Source: Sthenelais limicola
Lineage: Eukaryota; Annelida; Polychaeta; Phyllodocida; Sigalionidae
NCBI GenBank assembly: GCA_942159475.1
Contig: OW804098.1
Location: 119,871,374-119,935,373, forward strand
DNA: 64,000 bases
Direction of reading: 5' to 3'
Shown: piece by piece, positions 45,935-56,734 of the stretch
How the letters are laid out: every line of letters begins with the position of its first letter
Numbering within the stretch: position 1 is the first letter of the stretch
Notes under the pieces: generated by a model
Database searches by the model: none
Seen by the model: the letters and a program-made list of their open reading frames with translations, nothing else
Told to the model about the DNA's origin: nothing
Program-made: the position numbers and the translations under genes

Positions 45935-46823
45935 ATTACACCCCTTTTTATTTTTTATTAATAAGAATTATGAATAAATCAAAAGAAAAAAGTCCCTCTG
46001 CTGCGAATCGGATACGCCACAGCCACACGGCCTACGAGTCAGACACGTGAAGGTTCCACTTGTCAGCCAGACCAAACAATGTTTGTTTCTCAGTTTATTT
46101 ACGCCACAAAACGGTCTGAATCATTAAAAAGACCAAGAATAGGAGTTTATCATGCCAACTAAGCTTCATTGGGAGTAGAAATAAACTCACAAATGCCAGC
46201 ATAAGTTTGGCATCGATCCAAGTTTGCAGCTCGTCCACGGCCCCCTATCATCGCTCACTCGTGCACGCATTTAATGCATCGTTGTAGAACAGAGAATTTC
46301 CTATCAAATAAAAGTTTTTCCAGCTTTCTAGGCCTATTTGAAGTTAATCTAACCTTTCTTGTTCTATCTAGGACCATTAGATTTCATTCTGCATTGAGCA
46401 ATACCATAATTCATGAGAAGCAATTGGTGATGGAAGTTACGGTAAAATGTAAACATTGTGGGTCTACTCTTGTGGTGTTGTCAGTGACAAGTGGCGTGTT
46501 TGATTCCCTACCGATTCGCTATAGGATCTTTGTTCATGGTGGGTCTGCATCAATATACTTTAGCAAAATAACATTTTTTAATGTCATTATATGGTAGAAC
46601 TTTTAATTTTGAAGCTTTATATTTATTATTTCAAGAGAAATTAGGGTGTACGATCGGTGGCCCATTAATACACAATTTGACTTGCTGGTGATCAGGCTTA
46701 GCTGCCGGACCTACTTTCGTTATGCACCTGGAGGTGCATAATTTACATGTTATGCACCTGCTTGTCTAGGTGGTGCATACAATGCTGAAGGTATAGGAAG
46801 CAACTGCACAGGGGTGTAATAAC
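45935..46823. mobile_element. Possible element with TTATTACACCCC ends
   Basis: TTATTACACCCC at 45935 is inverted as GGGGTGTAATAA at about 46812. Inside, GTTATGCACCTGGAGGTGCATAA recalls the neighbouring palindrome. A 107-codon plus frame (46274-46597) holds CKHCGSTLVVLS but no known family. With only 12 bp of inverted repeat this may be chance. Confidence 0.35.
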
Positions 46824-47106
46824 TGATTTAATGAACTAGAATCAAATTACATATCTTCCTCCAGGATGTGGGTAAAGAGTAGGGGGCGGTGCCCGTGATG
46901 TTATACCAATGGCTTAGCGTGTATAAGTAGACTTGCACAGTACTGGGTAGCTAAGTATAATTAGCGATTTTAGTAATGAGGTAATATAATAAATGGGTGT
47001 TACTTAATAATTAATATAAATATAATGATGTTACACAATCTTATGTAATGTTACATAACAGACTTCTTAATGGTACTAGTTGCTAGTATAAATGAATCTT
47101 CTATAT

Positions 47107-47341
47107 GGGTCAGATTTTCAGAAAATGTACAATTGGCAGCTCTACACATTAAGTAAATTCTGCTAAATTAGGCTGCAATTTGGTCAATACTAGATAAATT
47201 CGAATATATTCGGCATAGCATTGATTCTAGCAATCTGTTTGGTTAGGTTGAACTGAATTTTGAATTTTATTTTCGTCTGAAATTTGGGTTATTTGAGAAG
47301 ATGGGCAAAGTTGAATTGTACATTTTCTGAAAATCTGACTC
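47107..47341 (-). mobile_element. MITE-1 copy
   Basis: GGGTCAGATTTTCAGAAAAT to TTCTGAAAATCTGACTC. Confidence 0.9.
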
Positions 47342-47384
47342 ACATGCTTGTTGTAGCTTTAAAACTGACATTATTATAACTCAC

Positions 47385-47675
47385 ATGTAAATCAAGATTC
47401 AAGATGGCGGAATTTTTTTTAAAAAATGCAGGGATGTTTTCACTGACATCATAGCTGGTTCAAATGATCTATGACAGCGAAATACCTGATGGGAAAGATG
47501 AAGGCTTGTTGATTGAACCATAATACAACTTGGCTATTTACATGAGATCACTGCTACATAATATATAAAATAATTTCATGCTGAACAAGAAATGTTTTCT
47601 ATAGCCTTTTTTTACTACTCCTATATTTCCATGTGAATCAAGATTCGAGAAGGCAGACTTGCAAAGCCCCTATTA
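47385..47675 (+). mobile_element. MITE-4 copy, left end replaced
   Basis: CACTGACATCATAGCTGGTT, CATGCTGAACAAGAAATGTT, AAGCCCCTATT. The CATGCTGGGATGG head is absent. Confidence 0.65.
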
Positions 47676-48190
47676 GGGAATCCAAATTTCGTTCCACCAC
47701 CCCATTATCGCCCATTGTTTAACTCATTGTTTAACTTGCATCAATATCAGAGCAATATTCAACAACAGTTTTTCTAATCACTTATCTGTCCTCTTCCATT
47801 CATAATCCCTCTCATCTATGTCAAAATCCATGAAATAGTAAAAAAAAGAAACATTGAGGAGCAAAAATTGCTAAAATGCTGCTAAAAATCTGGCGAGCTT
47901 CCATCGATGAGAAATCATTAATGCAATTCATAATTTTCACCCCAGTATTGATATTTCATACAAATCATCTTTAATAATGATTGAAAGAAAAACACATCAA
48001 AGTTGGGACAATAGAGTTCAACTTGAAGATTTTAATGACAAATCATTTTTGTTAATGAGCTTCTGATCAATAACTTTGATTTTTATAAAAAAGTGAATGA
48101 TTTTAGAGCGAGAGGTTTCTGTTTTGGTGATGATGAGAGAGATGGATTTATGATAACCGTTGTTATGAGCGTGGGAATGAGAGGGTGAAT
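47676..48190. other. Unassigned AT-rich sequence
   Basis: No features recognised. Confidence 0.35.
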
Positions 48191-48196
48191 ATTAGT

Positions 48197-49410
48197 GCAT
48201 GCTGGGATACATAATAGGGGATTTGCCAATGTGCACTGCTGCAATGCATGCTGGGATACACAAATAGGGATTTACCACTGTGCACTGGTACAATGCATGC
48301 TGGGATACACAATAGGGGATTTGCCACTGTGCACTATTACAATGCATGCTGGGATACATAATAGGGGATTTACTACTGTGCACTGTTACAATGCATGCTG
48401 GGATACACAATAGGGGATTTGCCACTGTGCACTGTTACAATGCATGCTGGGATACACAATAGGGGATTTGCCACTGTGCACTGTTACAATGCATGCTGTG
48501 ATACACAATAGGGGAGATGCCACTGTGCACTGTTACAATGCATGCTGGGATACACAATAGGGGATTTACCACTGTGCACTGTTACAATGCATGCTGGGAT
48601 ACACAATAGGGGATTTGCCACTGTGCACTGTTACAATGCATGCTGGGATACACAATAGGGGATTTACCACTGTGCACTGTTACAATGCATGCTGGGATAC
48701 ACAATAGGGGGTTTGCCACTGTGCACTGTTACAATGCATGCTGGGATACACAATAGGGGATTTGCCACTGTGCACTGTTACAATGCATGATGGGATACAC
48801 AAATAGGGATTTACCACTGTGCACTGTTACAATGCATGCTGGGATACACAATAGGGGATTTGCCACTGTGCACTGTTGCAATGCATGCTGGGATACACAA
48901 ATAGGGATTTACCACTGTGCACTGTTACAATGCATGCTGGGATACACAATAGGGGATTTGCCACTGTGCACTGTTACAATGCATGCTGGGATACACAAAT
49001 AGTGATTTACCACTGTGCACTGTTACAATGCATGCTGGGATACACAATAGGGGATTTGCTGCTGTGCACTGTTACAATGCATGCTGGGATACACAATAGG
49101 GGATTTGCTGCTGTGCACTGTTACAATGCATGCTGGGATACACAATAGGGGATTTGCTGCGGTGCACTGTTACAATGCATGCTGGGATACACAATAGGGG
49201 ATTTGCTGCTGTGCACTGTTACAATGCATGCTGGGATACACAATAGGGGATTTGCATGTATCACTGGGCATGTCATAGTGCATGCGGGCAACACAATAGG
49301 GGATGTGTCACTCTTCACTGTTGCAGTGCATCCTGGGATTCACTTAGGTGGTCTTGAATGTGCCACTGCGCATGTCTATTACAGTGCATGCTGGGATACA
49401 CATTAAGGCA
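48197..49410 (+). repeat. 49-bp minisatellite derived from a MITE-4 end
   Basis: About 21 units of 49 bp: CAATGCATGCTGGGATACAC, AATAGGGGATTTGCCACTG, TGCACTGTTA. The unit equals the outer part of MITE-4 (AATAGGGGATTTGCATGTGC ... CAGTGCATGCTGGGAT). Irregular longer units at 49250-49410 (GCGCATGTCTATTACAGTGC) are closer to the intact MITE-4 end, so the array probably began there. Confidence 0.9.
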
Positions 49411-49526
49411 TCTAATATAACAAGCGTTATTCATTCAAGTGGCTGCATTTCTGTGGGATTATGAACAGTATTAGTGGAAACCCTTTAAATATTAAATATC
49501 ACAAAAGAATAAAAACAGCCTGTTAC

Positions 49527-49868
49527 ATATGTGATCCGTTTTAGGAACATTAGTCATAAGTCTCAAAATATGGATTTTGAGATATCATCATATTTGAAAA
49601 GAGGACATCAAGATGATTCTAATGATAGAAAACACATACTAGGACTCCCAATAAGCAATTCTATATTTTAAGTTTGATATTTTTATTTTTGAAAAAAAAT
49701 AGTTTGCAATGTTTCTGGATGGGTAATTAGCAGTAAAGTAACTAAATATGCTTCATGTGAAGGCCTTCAGAACACAGGGATATATTTGATATAATGTCCT
49801 GAAATTTGTTGTATAGAGATCCTGTGAAAAAAACACTTGGAAAAATATCAATTTTGCAGTTTTGATAC
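49527..49868 (-). mobile_element. MITE-2 copy, right terminus missing
   Basis: TATGTGATCCGTTTTAGGAA to AAAAATATCAATTTTGCAG. Confidence 0.75.
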
Positions 49869-50360
49869 TAAGGAAATAATATGAAAATCAAAATGAAAAG
49901 TGGAGTGAAAGAAAGGAAGAATGAGAGGACAATATGCAGAGGTGTTACTACTTCCCTGAAGAACATAAAAAGCTCGTTTCACTTTGGCACTCAATCACCG
50001 GCTCAGCACGTTGCACTAATGGAGTTCTAGCATGTGGTGTCCGTGAGTAGAAACCCTTCCGCTCAAAACTCACAATCTCATTACAGAATTATTCCAAAGT
50101 GGAAATTAGAATTTAAATGAGTTGCTAAAGTTAGTCTTGTACTGAAAACTTGCCGCAAATTCTCGGTCGTCTAATGGGTAAAATGAGTTCTAGTGAGCAC
50201 TTGGACTGGAAAGTGAGCAGATTGGAATTGCTCACTGGTCGCATTGTTGGTTCATATTAGGCTGAAGTCATGGAAATACCTTGATTGGAGCTCACAGATA
50301 TCTCCTCAAATGTGCAGATATTTCAATGTATTATTTCTCATTTCTTTTATGTCAGAATGA
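49869..50360. other. Unassigned sequence
   Basis: No features recognised; small A/G-rich stretch at 49880-49935. Confidence 0.35.
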
Positions 50361-50515
50361 TATGTGATGTGTTGCAGGAGGATGAGTCACAAGTCGCAAG
50401 AAATGAATTTTTGAGATATTATTATATTTGAAACAATGCGGTCAAGCAGATTCTAATGTTGGTAAACATTAGGCTATCTATTAAGTATTTCTATAGTTTG
50501 ATATTTATTTTTTTG
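50361..50515 (-). mobile_element. MITE-2 copy, left part
   Basis: TATGTGATGTGTTGCAGGAG, then GAGATATTATTATATTTGAA and AAGTATTTCTATAGTTTGAT. Confidence 0.7.
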
Positions 50516-50674
50516 ACAATTACTATACTAGTAGCTAGATATACACCATCGGATGACGTAATATTAGAAATGCATGAATAAATTTAATACAATATTTTTT
50601 ATTTTTTTTTATTTCAAAATTAAGCCAATTACATTTAACAGTCATATCAAATATGCGTGACGACTCTGTCGATA

Positions 50675-51296
50675 TTAGACTGTTTTAGCAAGCCTACCTA
50701 TCCCGCCGACGCTAACCTAACCCTATCTTTTGTGCGTACTACGTCATGACGTCATGTGCAGCTGCTTAGGTAATGAGCTAGTTGCGTACGTTGAGACCCT
50801 ATCTCAGCCCATTTATACGTCGAAGACCTACGCATCGTTCTCAGTAACATTTAAAATAACTTTGGTGAAATAAAATACTTTGGTTGCATGTGCAAAATAG
50901 TTTTTCCCCTTAGTAGTGAACTTGAGCCCCAAAGCCTGTTTATTCAGCTTCAAACATGTGATTGTCGGATTTCTGCCAGACTGGCTATGAGACTGTCAGG
51001 TCGAGTGGACTGCTTGATGGGATGTCCCGGAGTTGAGGCCTGTTTACATTCCAAATAGAAACAATCATGTGAAGAAGTCAGAACTACCTGGGTGAAAAGG
51101 ATATATTTCACTGGACAGATTGATAGGGAAATGAATAATCCAATCATGTAGTGGTACTTTGGCCGACGGGACGTACGTAGGGTTGAGGCCTGACGCTTAA
51201 ACTCTATTTGCTGCAGGCAACGCTAAGTACCAACGCATCCCTAAGACATAGGGATAGGTTTGCGTCAGGGCGATAGGTGTGGAGCGCTAAAACAGC
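50675..51296. mobile_element. TIR element of about 620 bp with 60-bp inverted ends
   Basis: Left end CTGTTTTAGC...ACCTATC...GACGCTAACCTAACCCTAT (about 50678-50732). The right end is the inverse, GATAGGTTTGCGTCAGGGCG...GCTAAAACAG (to 51296). A local duplication GTTGAGGCCTG occurs at about 51027 and 51182. No transposase. Target duplication not resolved. Confidence 0.7.
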
Positions 51297-51789
51297 CTAT
51301 TTTGTTGCGTTGCTATCTCAATGTTTATCAAATCTGCTTATTTCATATACCTTAGAAAACATAACAATTCTATATCGAGAAATCATATCAGTCAACGTTA
51401 ACCTTATCCTTCACTATCACCTACATATTCTGGCATCACATAATTGTACAATTCTTATATATATATTGTATTTTTATTCTGAGTCAAAACAGTTACATCA
51501 ATTTTCAGAATAGGATGCCGGCCTCTCCCTAGGGAGGTCTTCCTGGTGGATCCTAGCTCTAATAACTGCTATTTAGAAACATGATATCGGGATGTAAAAA
51601 ATGATCTGTTCGACCCAAAGCAAACAATTACATACAGTGTAGTAACAATCAATAATTCATTCCCCGCCCTGCCCATATTTCCCTTAATACAATAACCCCA
51701 TGAAAACCTACTAACTAGAGTGTACAGGCAAAATGGCATATATTTGTTAGAATGACATAAAAATGACATAAAATAACTTTTATCGATGT

Positions 51790-52050
51790 ATCGATCTTAG
51801 AATAAGGACTTACAAGCCTTCTATATTGTTTATCAAAATATTATTCTTTTCATAGATACTCATCGAAACCACTTAAGTAAGTGGTTCTAAGGTATTGTCT
51901 AAACTTAATTCTTGTTTTAGTTAACTGAATGTTATCTGGAAGGTTATTCCAAAAAGTTGTCAACATATAAACATATGACTTCTTGAAGATTTCATTTCTT
52001 GGCTGCGGCACCACCAACTTTTCCCCATTAGTTAGTCTTCTCAATTCTTT
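51790..52050 (-). pseudogene. LINE ORF2 C-terminal end (CR1/jockey-like)
   Basis: A 64-codon minus frame (52044-51850) has LVVPQPRNEIFKKSY then FWNNLPDNIQ and FRQYLRT. This matches the terminal P.TR....SF......WN.LP..I......F...L pattern of many non-LTR ORF2 proteins. A stop and short 3' flank follow. Upstream coding sequence is cut off by the MITE-2 at 52054. Non-functional remnant. Confidence 0.7.
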
Positions 52051-52053
52051 GCT

Positions 52054-52455
52054 TATATGTGATGTGTTTCAGGAAAATGAGTCATAAGGCGCAAAATTGA
52101 TATTTCTCAAGTGTTTTTTTCACAAGATCCCATTATCGGAATGTTCTACTTTTTGGAGAGTGTGTTACTTATGGTCATGTCAATCGATGTCTCAAATTTC
52201 AAGACAATCTATGTAATATATCTTTAAGTTTTAAAGATCCTCATATAGACTATATTTAATTACTTTACTGTTTATCAACCCCCAGAAATATAGGAAACTT
52301 TTGTTTACAAAAACGAAAATATCAAATTTGAAATCTAGAAATACTTATTAGATTATTAGACTGTTTACTATCGTTGGAATCGGCTTGATCTCATCTTTTC
52401 AAATATAATGGTATCTCAAAATCTATTTTTTGCGAGTTATGACACATCACATATG
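52054..52455 (+). mobile_element. MITE-2, nearly full length
   Basis: TATATGTGATGTGTTTCAGG to GCGAGTTATGACACATCACA. The right terminus lacks the CTCATTTTCCTGAA segment. Confidence 0.85.
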
Positions 52456-52524
52456 GGAGACTATTCCATAGCTTGGTCCCTTATAAAAGGCACTTCTTCG
52501 CATTCTTTCACTCTTAGGGATAAA

Positions 52525-52796
52525 TGTTCGGAATATCTTGTAATTTGGTACATATATTCATACGACTTAAGGGCTTTGTCCACTAAGCCGATTCTCATGC
52601 CATGTTGCGCCGCAGAGGTCTCTTCTGCACGAAATTCTGTAATAATCGCATGAGAATCGCCTTAGTGAACAAGGCCCTTAAGGCCGCTAGTTATCCAAAG
52701 AATGAGAACATTCCTACAAAGAGATCCATTGAATATAAAACTTTGAAAAATATCAATCTTATGATATGTGACTCATTTTCCTGTGCCACATCGCAT
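52525..52796 (-). mobile_element. MITE-2 right part split by a TTAA element
   Basis: CTTGTAATTTGGTACATATA before and ATGAGAACATTCCTACAAAG ... CTCATTTTCCTGTGCCACAT after the 117-bp insertion reconstruct the family's right portion. Confidence 0.7.
52566..52683. mobile_element. TTAA-flanked fold-back element, about 117 bp
   Basis: CTTAAGGGCTTTGTCCACTA ... GATTCTCATGC and the inverse GCATGAGAATC ... TTAGTGAACAAGGCCCTTAA. TTAA lies at both ends; about 35-bp inverted arms; sits inside a MITE-2. Confidence 0.85.
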
Positions 52797-52811
52797 ACTA
52801 CAATGAGACGT

Positions 52812-53060
52812 TAAGATTAAGATTAAGATACATTTATTTCCGACTTGTCGCTTTCAGGAAACATAGCTTGGGCATAGGGAGGTTTGCACGCTTCCTGTTC
52901 GTTACATGTATATTTAAACAGTGTACAATACCCCAGTCGTCATAGACGAAAGCGGCCCACTTTTATTTTCATTAACATATATCTGTTACAATATCTTTAA
53001 ATATTGGTAAAAGGCGCACTAAATCTTATATGAAAGTTTCCCCAAAACTATGATTCATAC
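52812..53060 (-). mobile_element. Possible minus-strand retroposon 3' end
   Basis: The minus strand reads GGAAATAAATGTATCTTAATC, with AATAAA and (CTTAAT)n tail. No coding body is recognisable in the 250 bp upstream on that strand. Confidence 0.4.
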
Positions 53061-53133
53061 ATAATATAAAGGATGAAGTTATTGAAGCCATTGGATAATT
53101 GTTTTAGTCATTCAATGAAATATTGGTCTGACC

Positions 53134-53546
53134 ATATGTGGTGTGTTTCAAGAAAATGAGTCATAAGTCGCAAAATGGATATTATTCAAAGTGATTTATT
53201 CATAAGATATCTTTGTTGGAATATTCTAATTTTCGGGGTACTTAATGGTGCTAGGAATGTTAATACTTGTACGAAATTTCAATGTAATGTATTGAATATA
53301 TCTATACATTCCTAAGGTCATTTCATGGAGTATATCTAGGTACTTTATTAGTAATTATCCACCCAAAAATATCAATATTCTTTAATAAAAGCTTAAGATA
53401 TCAAACTTATAATATAGAAACACTACTTAGATGTCCTTGATGCTTACTACCATTAGAATCGGCTTGGGCTCATCTATTCAAATATGATATTATCTCAAAA
53501 TCCATTTTTGCAACTTATGACTCATTTTCCTGAACACATCACATAT
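53134..53546 (+). mobile_element. MITE-2, full-length copy
   Basis: TATGTGGTGTGTTTCAAGAA to CATTTTCCTGAACACATCAC. Confidence 0.85.
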
Positions 53547-53709
53547 TCGTTGATGCTCCCAGATGATTGGTTTAGATTTGAAAACATTTTTATTCAGGAA
53601 CAAGGACATTACATCGATGATGCTCTTCTCAGAATTGCTTGATATTACAAAAATGTTTTAAGTTTTTAATGCATACGTCGCTGTATGACGCAGAAATAGC
53701 AAGTTATAT

Positions 53710-53938
53710 GGGTAAGATTTTCAGAAAATGTACAATTGGCAGCTCTAAGTATTTCTGCTAAATTCTCCCCCCAAAATGATAAATCTTGGGTATATCTGAG
53801 TATATTTGATGCAGCATTGATATAAAGTATCAGTATCTGTTATGTTAAACAGCTTTTGGAAGCCCGTTTTTGTCTTAAATGTTGGTTATTTGTGAGGATT
53901 GGGCAAGGCAAAATGTACATTTTCTGAAAATCTGACCC
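53710..53938 (-). mobile_element. MITE-1 copy, diverged subfamily
   Basis: GGGTAAGATTTTCAGAAAAT to TTCTGAAAATCTGACCC. Confidence 0.85.
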
Positions 53939-54036
53939 ATATACTAGTTGAAACTTACATTTAACATACTGGTTACCAATCATACACGCCAATGTATACA
54001 AATGAAGTCATAAGGTTTCTTTGGTAGTTCTTATAT

Positions 54037-54214
54037 GGGTCAGATTTTCAGAAAATGTACAATTGGCAGCTGTTCACATTTAGTAAATCCTGCTAAATAA
54101 GGCTGCAATTTGGTCTATACTAGGTAAATTCGAGTATATTCGGCATTGCATTTATTCTAGCGAAATGTTTGGTTAGGTTCAACTGTATTTTGAACATTAT
54201 TTTTGTCTGAAATT
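54037..54214 (-). mobile_element. MITE-1 copy, right-truncated
   Basis: GGGTCAGATTTTCAGAAAAT to TTTTTGTCTGAAATTATG. The end is replaced by about 45 bp resembling the 69-bp minisatellite unit (TCACTAAACTTATAAATATT, CTGCTGTTACAT). Confidence 0.8.
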
Positions 54215-54275
54215 ATGATTTGTGTCACTAAACTTATAAATATTCTCCTGCTGTTACATCGATGCCTATCAGCAG

Positions 54276-54382
54276 GACGAGGTGGCCGAGTGGTTAAGGC
54301 GATGGACTGCTAATCCATTGGGCTCTGCCCGCGTGCACGAGGATGGGATTCAAACCCATGGGTTTGAATCCCATCCTCGTCG
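54276..54382 (+). tRNA. tRNA-Ser(GCU)-like gene with inverted T-arm duplication, probable pseudogene
   Basis: Starts GACGAGGTGGCCGAGTGG (7-bp acceptor strand pairing with CCTCGTC at the end). The D arm has GGTTAAGGC (A box). The anticodon stem-loop GATGGA-CTGCTAA-TCCATT carries anticodon GCT at 54309-54311, reading Ser AGC/AGU. A long variable arm follows (GGGCTCTGCCC), typical of type II tRNAs. The normal T arm and acceptor, TGGGTTTGAATCCCA plus TCCTCGTC, follow, but about 25 extra bases lie between variable arm and T arm. Those bases are the exact inverse of the T arm and acceptor strand, giving a perfect 44-bp palindrome at 54337-54380. A run of T follows (GCTTTTTG), a possible Pol III stop. 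The internal promoter boxes look intact, but the extra hairpin competes with the normal T arm and acceptor stem, so a functional tRNA is unlikely. Confidence 0.8.
54337..54380. repeat. Perfect 44-bp palindrome at the tRNA 3' end
   Basis: ACGAGGATGGGATTCAAACC continues to the centre CCCATGGG, and the right 22 bases exactly complement the left 22. The axis is at 54358/54359. Confidence 0.95.
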
Positions 54383-54484
54383 TAGCTTTTTGACAAGACA
54401 CTATAATGAATTCCTGGGCCCTACATAGAGTTTTTAGTAGGACAAAGTTAGGATTTACCGAGTTTGAACTAAGTGTAAAGCTGC

Positions 54485-54836
54485 CAATAGGGGAGTTGCA
54501 TAGCCGCCATTTTGAATCTAGGTTCGCATGGAATTATGGGAGTAATGGTACAGTGTAAAATCTATAGAAAACATGTCATGTTCAGCATGGAATATTTATC
54601 AATGCTCTAATATTAATATCCACGTTCTAAACATCTTTCCATGACACAAGTCCCCATCTTTCCCATCATGCATTTGGTTAATATAGATAATTTATACAAA
54701 CTATGATATTGGTGAAACCATTCTTGAAATTTTCGATGAAAATGTTGCCAAATATTTGTATGTTAGATTTTGTCAGAATCCATCCCATGATGCACTGTGG
54801 CAGGCATGCGCAGTGGCACATGCAAATCCCCTATTG
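54485..54836 (-). mobile_element. MITE-4, best-preserved copy
   Basis: Begins CAATAGGGGAGTTGCAT and ends with the inverse ATGCAAATCCCCTATTG. The interior on the minus strand reads CATGGGATGGATTCTGAC and CATACAAATATTTGGCAAC. 352 bp; the reference copy for the family. Confidence 0.85.
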
Positions 54837-54948
54837 TACATATCTAAACATCTGGCCCTAACTGATTGAATTTCCAGGTGGTAAGGGACAAACTGGAAGA
54901 CATTACAGTTACATCAATGTGTTTCCTATGTGTACACCTCCATTATAT

Positions 54949-55190
54949 GGGTCAGATTTTCAGAAATGTACAATTGGCATGCAGCTGTACATATTTAGTA
55001 ACTTCTGCTAAATTAGGCTGCAATTTGGTCAATACTAGGTAAATTCGAGTATATATATTCGGCATTGCATTCATTCTACCAATCTGTTTAGTTAGGTTGA
55101 ACTGTATTTTGAACTTTATTTTCGTCTGAAATTGGGGTTATTTGAAAAGATTGGCTAAGTGGAATTGTACATTTTCTGAAAATCTGACCC
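54949..55190 (-). mobile_element. MITE-1 copy
   Basis: GGGTCAGATTTTCAGAAATG to TTCTGAAAATCTGACCC. Confidence 0.9.
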
Positions 55191-55329
55191 ATATATGAAA
55201 AACAAATGCTTTTAATTGAATGAAATTGAATGGATTTACCTCCACTATGGAGATCTAGCAAAAGCCAAATCCTGTATGAAACAAATCTTCATTGACAAGA
55301 TAGTTTGAAGTACCCCACAGTTGCTATAT

Positions 55330-55564
55330 GGGTCAGATTTTCAGAAAATGTACAATTGCCAGATCTACACATTTAGGAAATTCTGCTAAACTTGGCTGAA
55401 TAATGAAGAATACCGGGTATATCTGAGTATATTTGGGATCACATTGATTAAAAGTATCAGTTCTGTTATGTTAAACTGCATTTTGAAGCTCATTTTCGTC
55501 TTGAATGTGGATTATTTGAGAGGATTGGTGAAGACGCATTGTACATTTTCTGAAAGTCTGACCC
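55330..55564 (-). mobile_element. MITE-1 copy, diverged subfamily
   Basis: GGGTCAGATTTTCAGAAAAT to TTTCTGAAAGTCTGACCC. Confidence 0.9.
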
Positions 55565-55918
55565 ATATATAGTATACCAGAATATTGCTGGTTTCCCAAA
55601 AGGCTTTTGTATTCTGCATTTGAATGGAAGATTTGATTAATGTTATTTGGCTGCCAAGGCAGGAAATGAGACGCCCACATCTTCCAGTCCCTGCTTGGAT
55701 ATAGTCGGGCAGCCAGAATGGCTAACATACAAAAGTTGTGATATAGTTTTTTTCTCACTGGATTCTTGATATATGGGTGTTGGCCAATGATTTTCAGGTG
55801 GATGGCACATTGCCACCCTTTAGCATTTTGAGAAATCCAAGATGGCCGCCAAGATGGCCGCCAAGATGGCCGCCAAAGTAAAAAAGTCATAGGTCCTGGG
55901 GCTATAACCGTCTTAGCC
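55565..55918 (-). other. Minus-strand open region with GCCGCCAAGATG repeats, unrecognised
   Basis: A 181-codon minus frame (56016-55471) spans this segment and both neighbouring MITEs. Only the central part (about LLWRPSWRPSWRPSWIS to NNINQIFHS) is outside them. WRPS is read through a 12-bp tandem (AAGATGGCCGCC, three units at 55839-55875). Because its ends lie in MITEs, it is not a gene as predicted. The centre could be a piece of an unnamed retroelement. Confidence 0.4.
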
Positions 55919-56296
55919 TCAAGTCGCAAAACTGCTATTTTTCCAAGTGAATTATTCACAAGATGTATTTGTGGGAATGGTGTTATACTTGGCTTGTTTA
56001 ACGTGTATTGTAGCATGAATACATGTACTAAATTGCAGGACAGTGTATGTTATATTATATTCATGCATTTCTAAGGTCATCTTATAGAGTATATTTAGCT
56101 ACTTCACTAGCAAATGTCCACCAGGAAATGTTGCAAACTGTGTTTTCAAAAATAAAAATATCAACCTTAAAATATGGAAACACTTTAATGTTCTACTGTT
56201 TATAATCATTAGAATCAGCTTGATCTTATATTTTCAAATATCTCAAAGTCCATCTTTTGTGATGTGTAACCCATTTTCTTAAAATACATAACATAT
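55919..56296 (+). mobile_element. MITE-2 copy, left terminus missing
   Basis: CAAGTCGCAAAACTGCTATT to CTTAAAATACATAACATATG. Confidence 0.8.
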
Positions 56297-56455
56297 GTGG
56301 GAATGTTTTTATATTTGGGATAGACACTTAATTCTTGTTCTTTTCATAAGTTACCAAAATACATCGTTTTGAGTCTCATTTTTGTATTTCATTCAGGTTA
56401 TTTGTGAGGGTTTTTAAATGTGAATTGAGCATTTTCTGGAAACTTCATCCTATGA

Positions 56456-56715
56456 TTTCCCCAATCCCTCTCCCTCCCCCATTCCTCATGCTCCCCTCCC
56501 CACTTTCTCTCCCTCCCCTCTCACCCTCCCCCATTCCTCATGCTCCCCATCCCCACTTTCTCTCCCTCCCCTCTCACCCTCCCCCATTCCTCATGCTCCC
56601 CCTCCCCACTTTCTCTCCCTCCCCTCTCTCCCTTCCCCTGCATCCTCTCCCTCTGCTCCTCCCCCCTCTTCTTTCCCTCCCCCCCCACTCTCCTATTCGT
56701 ACACCCTCTTCTTCA
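56456..56715. repeat. Pyrimidine-rich minisatellite, about 60-bp units
   Basis: CCCCCATTCCTCATGCTCCC and CCACTTTCTCTCCCTCCC repeat three times, then degenerate CT-rich sequence. Confidence 0.85.
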
Positions 56716-56734
56716 CATTTTTCTTCAAATATAG

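Noticed and set aside
48197..49250. Regular array resembling a CRISPR (49-bp period)
   Set aside because: Units are nearly identical along their whole length, with no variable spacers. Setting is eukaryotic and the unit derives from MITE-4. The 55-, 46-, 29- and 18-bp arrays fail the same test.
55471..56016. 181-codon minus-strand ORF as a host gene
   Set aside because: Its two ends are translated MITE-1 and MITE-2 sequence; only the middle is independent and it includes a 12-bp tandem.
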